A program made the translations under genes and the position numbers. DNA of 7,556 nt from Actinomycetota bacterium. GTDB taxonomy: Bacteria; Actinomycetota; Acidimicrobiia; Acidimicrobiales; UBA8592. The stretch is taken from the NCBI GenBank assembly GCA_002712415.1, contig PATO01000014.1:25687-33242 (forward strand), in the 5' to 3' direction. The notes below the pieces were generated by a model. The model did not search any database. It was not told the DNA's origin and was given only the letters and a program-made list of their open reading frames with translations. Below, piece after piece: positions 1 to 5,344 of the stretch; the stretch's first letter is position 1; the number at the start of each line of letters is the position of its first letter.

Positions 1-680
1 AAGTCTCTTCCATTCGGTAAACCCTCAACATAGGAGACTATAACTTTTGTCTCTGGGTCTTTTCCGAAGTATCTAATATATTCTGCTATGTCTACCTGAG
101 CTTGATTACCGATTGATATGGCTCTCGCTATTCCGATGTTTCTGGCGCGAGCTTGATTTAACATCGCTGAAAGTATGTTCCCACTCTGGCTTGCAATAGA
201 TATATTCCCTAAGGGTGGATACGGGGAAACAATTTGAGAACATAAATTCGCGGGTGTCGAAACGAAACCTTGCCCATTGGGCCCGGCAATAGTTATTTCA
301 AGCGAGTTAGCCACTTCGACTAATTCCTTCTCTAATTCAATTCCTTCAAAGCCGCTCTCACGGAATCCACCCGATACCACAAATCCGGCCTTTACTCCCT
401 TTTCTGCTAATTCCGGAAGGACCGCAATTGTCTGTTCAGGACCTAAACAAATCATTGCAACATCAATAGAATTCTCCGGAATACTTTTAACAGACTCTAG
501 AGTTTGCACTCCAAGTATTTCTGGAGTCATTGGGTTCGTTGCGAAAATATTCCCGTCGAAACCGGCGGCGAGGATGTTATGGAGAGCAACGAAACCAAAT
601 TTCCCTGGATGCGTGGAAGCACCGATAACTGCAATTCCTTTGGGATTAAATAGAGTATCTAAGTTTAGTTGGAAATTCAT
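1..680 (-). CDS. ADP-forming acyl-CoA synthetase, alpha (CoA-binding) subunit, partial
   Basis: This is the CoA-binding subunit of an NDP-forming acyl-CoA synthetase (acetate-CoA ligase, ADP-forming, AcdA-like). The family interconverts acyl-CoA, ADP and phosphate with free acid, CoA and ATP in the cytoplasm. The reading frame is open from ATG at 680 to the left edge, giving 226 residues; the C-terminal part is outside the window. Visible landmarks are a Rossmann nucleotide-binding start (IAVIGAST, residues 16-23), a VVSGGF strand (101-106), GPNGQGF (133-139), SQSG (164-167) and SIGNQAQVD (189-197), in the order usual for the family. The usual cysteine of GPNCxG is glycine here. The phosphorylated histidine of the family lies beyond the visible part, so activity cannot be judged. 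The start overlaps the beta-subunit stop by 4 bases (ATGA) and has no clear Shine-Dalgarno sequence, so translation probably depends on coupling. Acyl substrate is unknown; a protein acetyltransferase-type fusion or succinyl-CoA ligase is less likely. Confidence 0.9.
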   Translation of the reverse strand, partial: MNFQLNLDTLFNPKGIAVIGASTHPGKFGFVALHNILAAGFDGNIFATNPMTPEILGVQTLESVKSIPENSIDVAMICLGPEQTIAVLPELAEKGVKAGFVVSGGFRESGFEGIELEKELVEVANSLEITIAGPNGQGFVSTPANLCSQIVSPYPPLGNISIASQSGNILSAMLNQARARNIGIARAISIGNQAQVDIAEYIRYFGKDPETKVIVSYVEGLPNGRD

Positions 681-1309
681 AATTTGATAACAAGTGCATC
701 AACAGCGATTGGCCGATTCCCATTTATCAAAATCGGATTAACATCAATAGCTTGAATTGAAGGGTCCGCTAAACCACATTCTGCAATTGCTTCTAAGATG
801 TCGGCAAGAGCTTCGAGGTCAACATCGGGTTCGCTTCGGAATTGATTAAGTAAAGCATTTGACTTTAGCTCATGTACCATCCGCAATAATTCTTCCCTTG
901 GGCATGGCAACAGTCGAAATGATACGTCGGTAAATGCTTCTGCGAAGATCCCCCCTAACCCAAACATGAGTGTCGGACCGAAGTCTTTGTCAATATGATA
1001 GCCGGCTATGAATTCACGTTTTCCAGTGATATGTTCACAAATTAGGAACTCGTTAACTTCACTATTGTTTATTTGCATCTCGTTGTAGGCAAGACTTAAG
1101 TCGGCCTCATTGTTTATTCCTAACTTAACTCCGCCCAACTCGCTTTTATGTTCGGTTCCATCGCCAGATATTTTTAACACAATTGGGTAACCGATTTCTG
1201 AGGCAGCAGAGGAGGCCTCTTCAAAACTTTTGGCTACTGATTCCTTGCACGAGACTAATCCAAACTCATTTAGCAGTCGTTTGCTTTCAAATTCGGTTAA
1301 AGATTTCAT
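677..1309 (-). CDS. ADP-forming acyl-CoA synthetase, beta (ATP-grasp) subunit
   Basis: A 210-residue protein matching the ATP-grasp subunit (AcdB-like) of ADP-forming acyl-CoA synthetases, close to the usual 220-240 residues for a stand-alone beta subunit. The N-terminal helix (LTEFESKRLLNEFG, residues 4-17) is typical. It is followed by the ATP-grasp lysine strand YPIVLKISG (41-49), the HKSELGGV motif (54-61), MFGLGGIFAE (115-124) and the metal/phosphate-binding IDVNPIL strand near the end (188-194). By analogy with known structures, H54 probably takes part in relaying phosphate between subunits; this is inference. The alpha subunit follows with an ATGA overlap, so the two should be made in equal amounts. 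The gene order beta-then-alpha is the reverse of the domain order in fused alpha-beta enzymes. The start ATG at 1309 has only a weak AGG-type site upstream. Confidence 0.92.
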   Translation of the reverse strand: MKSLTEFESKRLLNEFGLVSCKESVAKSFEEASSAASEIGYPIVLKISGDGTEHKSELGGVKLGINNEADLSLAYNEMQINNSEVNEFLICEHITGKREFIAGYHIDKDFGPTLMFGLGGIFAEAFTDVSFRLLPCPREELLRMVHELKSNALLNQFRSEPDVDLEALADILEAIAECGLADPSIQAIDVNPILINGNRPIAVDALVIKL

Positions 1310-1391
1310 ATCATTGCCTGTTCGCCCATGCCACCAACCCTGTCACTTGCCACAGTTGCTTAGGAAATAGTAGTTTTAAAAGTAGGGCATT
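1310..1391. promoter_or_regulatory. divergent intergenic region with weak promoter-like boxes
   Basis: These 82 bases separate the leftward acyl-CoA synthetase unit from the rightward genes, so at least the leftward promoter should lie here or just inside the next gene. Leftward, a TACTAT -10-like box (complement of 1367-1372) has a TTCATA -35-like box (complement of 1391-1396) 18 bases upstream. Rightward, TTGCCA (1347-1352) and TAGTTT (1371-1376) are 18 bases apart. Each box matches only three or four of six consensus positions, so these are guesses from sequence alone. Confidence 0.25.
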
Positions 1392-1775
1392 ATGAAAATT
1401 TTAGCGGCTTTATTTATTGATGATATATCAATGTTTGAGAACCATGATGGGTTGACACGTTTAAATCTTTCAGGTGTTCAGTTTACTATTGCTGTTTCCG
1501 AGCCCTTTCCTCTCACTCTTGCACCACATTTGGTAGTCCTTATTCACAGTGATGAGACCTCAAATGGATCTGGAGTCTTAGAAGTTACCTATCACTCTGA
1601 AGAAAACCAAATTGCTCGTAATGTACAACCCTTGCAGATAGAACCAGGTTTGTTTGCATATAGATTAATTAGGGCTGAGTTAGAATTAGCTAATCCGGGA
1701 ATAGTTACTGCCCACTGTCGCCTTAATCAGGATGAACCGATCACTGTACCTTTAACCATAAAGGCTGGTGAATAG
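1392..1775 (+). CDS. small unrecognised protein, possibly DUF6941-like beta-sandwich
   Basis: I do not recognise this 127-residue protein with certainty. It begins MKILAALFIDDIS, then a DGLTRLNLSGVQ segment (residues 19-30), and continues as alternating hydrophobic strands rich in Val, Ile, Leu and Thr with no long helix, signal peptide, membrane span or catalytic-looking cluster. That pattern suggests an all-beta cytoplasmic domain. The layout of a short strand, an acidic pair, 'dGkl.l.G' and late strands resembles the DUF6941 family of actinobacterial hypothetical proteins, but this is recollection of a pattern, not a match. ATG at 1392 is preceded by a weak AGGG site (1384-1387 TAGGG region). 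It is followed after about 70 bases by tkt on the same strand, but an AT-rich stem lies between them, so co-transcription is uncertain. Confidence 0.7.
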   Translation: MKILAALFIDDISMFENHDGLTRLNLSGVQFTIAVSEPFPLTLAPHLVVLIHSDETSNGSGVLEVTYHSEENQIARNVQPLQIEPGLFAYRLIRAELELANPGIVTAHCRLNQDEPITVPLTIKAGE

Positions 1776-1797
1776 GAAATTTAATTTTAATTTCCTA
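1773..1797 (+). terminator. AT-rich hairpin overlapping a stop codon, possible weak terminator
   Basis: TAGGAAATT (1773-1781) and AATTTCCTA (1789-1797) form a perfect 9-base inverted repeat around a 7-base loop. The left arm begins with the TAG stop codon of the preceding small gene. The stem is mostly A-T and no clear T-run follows, so it is not a convincing intrinsic terminator; it may only slow or protect the transcript end. Confidence 0.3.
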
Positions 1798-1798
1798 C

Positions 1799-1840
1799 TT
1801 CATACCTTCTTGCAAGTTAATGTATACACGTTGATGGGAG
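1799..1840 (+). promoter_or_regulatory. candidate tkt promoter and ribosome binding site
   Basis: TTCATA (1799-1804) and TATACA (1823-1828) are spaced 18 bases apart and each matches four of six consensus positions for -35 and -10 boxes. The -10 lies within the palindrome TGTATACA (1821-1828). A transcript would begin near 1835, just at the GGGAG ribosome binding site (1836-1840), four bases before the tkt ATG. The leader would thus be very short. This is suggestive only. Confidence 0.3.
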
Positions 1841-1844
1841 CGAT

Positions 1845-3764
1845 ATGACAGGAATTAAGACAGATAGCGATTTAGAACAATTAGGTATTAATACTATTCG
1901 AGGATTGTCAATGGATGCCCCGCATGCAGCTGCTTCTGGCCATCAGGGAACTGCTATGGCACTTGCACCTCTTGCTCATGTTTTGTTTACTCGTGTGTTA
2001 AGGTACAGCGCTAAGCACCCTGCTTGGTTTAATCGTGATCGGTTTATTTTAAGTGCAGGACATGCATCAATTTTGCAATACGCAATGCTTCATTTGACTG
2101 GGTACGGCTTGACTTTGGAGGACCTCAAGGAATTTAGACAGTTAGGTAGCTTGACTCCTGGACACCCAGAAGTCGGCCACACACCAGGAGTTGAGGTCAC
2201 AACTGGGCCACTGGGTCAAGGTTTCGCTAATGCGGTAGGTATGGCAATTTCAGAGCGTTGGCTGAGAGAAAAGTTCGGTGCCGAGAACATAAGCCATAAT
2301 GTTTTTGTAATCTGCGGAGATGGTGATCTTTCAGAGGGGGTAAGTCATGAGGCTGCTTCACTTGCAGGCAGTCAACAACTAGGAAACCTTATCTGTATTT
2401 ATGACGATAATCATATAACGATTGATGGACCTACTGAATTGTCCCTTGCAGATGATGCTGCCAAAAGGTTTGAAGCGTACGGTTGGAATGTCATTGATCT
2501 TGGTGAATCTGGGGAAGATTTGGATGCAATCGAGAATGCGTTGCTTGATGGTAAATCAAATACAACCTCACCAACAATCATTATTCTAAGAACGCATATA
2601 GGACATCCTTCACCCACTCTTACTGACAGTCCCAGTGCCCATGGATATGCGTTTAAAGATAAGGAAATTATTGAGGCTAAAGAACTTATGGGTTTACCTC
2701 CAGAGGAATCTTTTTTCGTACCTGCTGAGGTATTGGATATGTATAGGGCGGCGGGCGAACGATATCAACATGAAGCGGAGGGATACACCTGGCGCGCTGA
2801 AGATCATGTGGGCACTTGGAACCTGTCCTCTATCCAAGATCGGTATGAAAAGAGCGTGGGAGAAAATGTGGCGACCAGAGTGGCAAGTGGAGTTTGTCTT
2901 GAGGAAATAGCGAAGGACTTCTCCGTTATTGCTGGCGGCGCTGACTTAACCGGCAATACTGGTACAGCTTTAAAGAATTGTGAGCAATTATCGCCATCCG
3001 CCCCTTCTGGGAAACAGCTCTATTATGGGGTTCGTGAGCATGCGATGGGAGCTGTTATGAACGGAATCGCCTTGCATGGTTGTGTAGTGCCTGTCGGTGG
3101 GACTTTTCTAGTTTTTAGTGATTATATGAGGCCAGCAATTCGACTTGCGGCTTTATCAAAGGCGAAGGTTATTTATTCTTTTACACATGACTCTGTTGGT
3201 GTCGGTGAGGACGGGCCGACACATCAGCCTATTGAACAAATTATGTCTCTCCGTTCTATCCCGGATTTACTGGTGATACGACCGGCGGATGCGAAAGAAA
3301 CTGTGGCTGCTTGGATCACTGCTTTGAATCATGATGGTCCAACAGCGTTGATATTGTCACGTCAGAACTTACCAGTACTAGCTGAAACAAACGTTGAGCA
3401 AGCCCAGAAGGGAGCTTACTTCTTGAAGGAAGACAGTGAAGCAAATACGACTCTCATAGCAACTGGTTCAGAAGTTTCTCTTTGCATGGAATACGCTACC
3501 AATGAAACGGTAAATGTATTGTCAATCCCTTCTTGGGAACTTGCAGAACAATTCGTACCTGTAATACAGATGTGGGACGAATATTCCGTTGATAAGAAGG
3601 TGATTTCTGTCGAGGCAGGAGTAACCCTTGGTTGGTCTCGATATGCCGATAAATCAATAGGAATTGATCGTTTCGGCGCATCTGCTCCAGGCAATCAAGT
3701 CATGGATGCCCTTGGAGTCAATACGGGCAATATTAATAAAGAAGTTAAAAAGGGAGGGAACTAA
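1845..3764 (+). CDS. tkt: transketolase
   Basis: Thiamine-diphosphate enzyme moving two-carbon ketol units between sugar phosphates in the non-oxidative pentose phosphate pathway. The 639 residues span the full family layout, a little shorter than the usual 660-700. The N-terminal TPP/pyrophosphate domain has SGHQGTAM (residues 31-38), GHASILQY (72-79), TPGHPE (104-109), HTPGVEVTTGPLGQG (112-126) and the metal/TPP motif GDGDLSEG (158-165) ending at DDNHITIDG (187-195). H266 fits the substrate-binding histidine. The pyrimidine-binding domain has YGVREHAMG with the catalytic glutamate E398, then THDSVGVGEDGPTHQP (447-462). The C-terminal domain shows SRQNLP, SVEAGVTLGW and DRFGASAPG. SGHQG is usually SGHPG, a mild oddity. 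The start ATG has GGGAG four bases upstream. tal follows with no spacer, so the two are surely co-transcribed. Confidence 0.97.
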   Translation: MTGIKTDSDLEQLGINTIRGLSMDAPHAAASGHQGTAMALAPLAHVLFTRVLRYSAKHPAWFNRDRFILSAGHASILQYAMLHLTGYGLTLEDLKEFRQLGSLTPGHPEVGHTPGVEVTTGPLGQGFANAVGMAISERWLREKFGAENISHNVFVICGDGDLSEGVSHEAASLAGSQQLGNLICIYDDNHITIDGPTELSLADDAAKRFEAYGWNVIDLGESGEDLDAIENALLDGKSNTTSPTIIILRTHIGHPSPTLTDSPSAHGYAFKDKEIIEAKELMGLPPEESFFVPAEVLDMYRAAGERYQHEAEGYTWRAEDHVGTWNLSSIQDRYEKSVGENVATRVASGVCLEEIAKDFSVIAGGADLTGNTGTALKNCEQLSPSAPSGKQLYYGVREHAMGAVMNGIALHGCVVPVGGTFLVFSDYMRPAIRLAALSKAKVIYSFTHDSVGVGEDGPTHQPIEQIMSLRSIPDLLVIRPADAKETVAAWITALNHDGPTALILSRQNLPVLAETNVEQAQKGAYFLKEDSEANTTLIATGSEVSLCMEYATNETVNVLSIPSWELAEQFVPVIQMWDEYSVDKKVISVEAGVTLGWSRYADKSIGIDRFGASAPGNQVMDALGVNTGNINKEVKKGGN

Positions 3765-3767
3765 TTG
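3751..3767 (+). promoter_or_regulatory. strong ribosome binding site deciding the tal TTG start
   Basis: AGGGAGG (3751-3757) lies seven bases before TTG at 3765-3767. It sits inside the last codons of tkt, where it encodes part of the KKGGN tail. No in-frame ATG lies nearby, and the conserved transaldolase start (LYDDFGQSPW) begins only a few residues on, so TTG is the best start. Confidence 0.8.
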
Positions 3768-4853
3768 CTATTTCAGCTTTATGACGATTTTGGACAGAGT
3801 CCTTGGTTAGACAATTTGCGCCGTGAGTGGATTACCTCTGGAAGACTACAGGAATGGGTTGATAGTGGTGTTCGAGGCCTCACTTCAAATCCCTCAATAT
3901 TTGAAAAGGCCATCAGTACATCCGATGCTTATGACAAACAATTCAAGGAGCTAATCCTATCTGATCGGTCCGTTGAAGAAGCCTATTGGGAATTGGTCAT
4001 AACTGATATTGCTGGAGCAGCCAACATACTTAATCCCGTTTATCAAAAGAGTAACGGCACTGACGGCTTCGTGTCTGTGGAAGTTGATCCAAGATTCGCA
4101 AGAGATACCCGTCGCACTATTCAAGCTGCAAGAAGCTTAAATAATCAATTAGATCTACCCAATATCTATATAAAAATACCCGGGACATTGGAAGGGATAC
4201 CTGCTATCAGACAGATGATCTCCGAAGGTGTTTCGGTCAATGTAACCTTACTCTTTTCTGTGGATCGATACGAACAAGTAATTGAAGCATATCTAAGCGG
4301 GCTCGAACAAAGGGAAGGCGACCTATCAGATGTTTCGTCAGTCGCTTCTTTCTTCATTTCCCGAACTGATTCCGAGGTGGACAAACGCTTAGAAATCATT
4401 GGAGGAGCGACGGCTATTGACCTAAAGGGAAAGACTGCAGTTGCTCAGGGGCAATTAGCGTATCGATCTTTTCTGAAAGCTTTTGAAAGCGACCGTTGGA
4501 AAGCGCTGGAGAAACGAGGGGCTAAACTCCAGAGACCACTTTGGGCATCTACCTCAACTAAGGACCCTCAATACCCAGATACCCTCTACGTTGATTCCTT
4601 GATTGGCCCTAATACAGTTAACACGCTTCCAGATTTAACTCTAGAAGCTTTCGTTGATCATGGAACTCTTAAACGAACGGTAGACGTTGATTTTGATGCA
4701 GCTGAACAAGTTGTTCGTGAGGTTGAGAATCTTGGCATTAATTTAGACGAAGTTGCTTATTTGCTTGAATCACAGGGTGTGGAAGCCTTTGAGAACTCAT
4801 TCGAAAACCTACTCGAAACGCTATCGGCAAAAGGGAACTCACTCACTGAGTAA
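3765..4853 (+). CDS. tal: transaldolase (long, actinobacterial/cyanobacterial type)
   Basis: Class I aldolase that transfers a dihydroxyacetone unit from sedoheptulose 7-phosphate to glyceraldehyde 3-phosphate, giving erythrose 4-phosphate and fructose 6-phosphate. The 362 residues match the length of the long transaldolase subfamily (about 360-380). It has FGQSPWLDNLRR (9-20), GVRGLTSNPSIFEKAI (35-50), GFVSVEVDPR with E106 (101-110), and NIYIKIPGT (133-141), whose K137 fits the Schiff-base lysine. NVTLLFS follows, and near the C-terminus WASTSTKDPQYPDTLYVD and a DHG segment are family hallmarks. The N-terminal half ends well before any glucose-6-phosphate isomerase domain, so this is not a Tal-Pgi fusion. 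TTG at 3765 directly follows the tkt TAA stop, with a strong ribosome binding site at the correct distance, indicating tight coupling. Expected to act with tkt in the cytoplasm. Confidence 0.96.
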   Translation: MLFQLYDDFGQSPWLDNLRREWITSGRLQEWVDSGVRGLTSNPSIFEKAISTSDAYDKQFKELILSDRSVEEAYWELVITDIAGAANILNPVYQKSNGTDGFVSVEVDPRFARDTRRTIQAARSLNNQLDLPNIYIKIPGTLEGIPAIRQMISEGVSVNVTLLFSVDRYEQVIEAYLSGLEQREGDLSDVSSVASFFISRTDSEVDKRLEIIGGATAIDLKGKTAVAQGQLAYRSFLKAFESDRWKALEKRGAKLQRPLWASTSTKDPQYPDTLYVDSLIGPNTVNTLPDLTLEAFVDHGTLKRTVDVDFDAAEQVVREVENLGINLDEVAYLLESQGVEAFENSFENLLETLSAKGNSLTE

Positions 4854-4854
4854 G

Positions 4855-4888
4855 TTGCAATTTGAAACCTACCTGCTAGCATCGCTTT
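4855..4888 (+). promoter_or_regulatory. candidate leaderless promoter of the hxlR-type gene and fbiC
   Basis: TTGCAA (4855-4860) and TAGCAT (4877-4882) are 16 bases apart, and each matches four of six -35/-10 consensus positions. A TGC just before the -10 gives the extended -10 form. Six bases separate the -10 from GTG at 4889, so transcription would start at the start codon itself. No Shine-Dalgarno sequence exists in these bases, which agrees with leaderless translation, common in actinobacteria. An in-frame TAG at 4877 rules out a longer protein. The palindrome TGCTAGCA (4874-4881) overlaps the -10 and could be an operator. Confidence 0.5.
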
Positions 4889-5344
4889 GTGCATAATAAA
4901 TCCCAATCATGTTCTATTGATTCAACCTTGTCCGTTATTGGGGACAGATGGACTATCTTAATCCTGCGAGATCTTTTTCGAGGAGTTCGACGATTTGAAC
5001 AACTTCGACAAGATCTTGGTATAGCGAAGAACATATTAAGTGACCGATTAAGCAAACTTGATAGTGCTGGAATTATTGTCCAACGCCCATATCAAAGTAA
5101 TCCCATACGCAATGACTACTATTTGACTGAAAAAGGAAAGGATCTATCACCATCACTTATTGCTTTAATGCATTGGGGAGATAAATGGTACGCAGATGGT
5201 AATCCGCCTACTATTCTCACTCACGCGAAGTGCGGAACGGCATTAACACAAATAACCTTATGCCCGCGTTGCGATATCCAGGTAACCCCAAGTGAAATAG
5301 CTAGCCGATCTTCAGAAGAATCTCCCCTCAAGGCGACTAGATGA
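4889..5344 (+). CDS. HxlR-family winged-helix transcriptional regulator
   Basis: A 151-residue DNA-binding protein of the HxlR (MarR-related) family. The family core occupies about residues 8-105: C8 followed by LSVIGDRWTILILRDLFRGVRRFEQLR (14-40), the recognition region GIAKNILSDRLSKLDSAGII (44-63), and the wing RNDYYLTEKGKDL (74-86). The core is typical in sequence. After it comes a roughly 45-residue tail with C115, C125 and C128 (KCG...LCPRC), seen in longer members of the family and able in principle to bind metal or sense redox state. The GTG start is forced by an in-frame TAG twelve bases upstream, and no ribosome binding site is present. Its TGA stop overlaps the fbiC start as ATGA, so it is most likely co-expressed with FO synthase and may control it or itself. 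The ligand is not evident. Confidence 0.92.
   Translation: MHNKSQSCSIDSTLSVIGDRWTILILRDLFRGVRRFEQLRQDLGIAKNILSDRLSKLDSAGIIVQRPYQSNPIRNDYYLTEKGKDLSPSLIALMHWGDKWYADGNPPTILTHAKCGTALTQITLCPRCDIQVTPSEIASRSSEESPLKATR

Noticed and set aside
277..687. 136-codon plus-strand open frame
   Set aside because: It is antisense to the well-supported alpha subunit, whose motifs are clear on the minus strand; the protein is serine/proline-rich with no recognisable domain.
1183..1395. 70-codon plus-strand open frame
   Set aside because: It lies mostly antisense to the beta subunit and overlaps the next gene start; no domain-like pattern.
2411..3694. Several short open frames on both strands inside transketolase
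   Set aside because: They are shadows of the full-length tkt frame, which carries all family motifs.
4166..4399. 77-codon minus-strand frame inside tal
   Set aside because: Antisense to conserved transaldolase motifs, with no independent signal.
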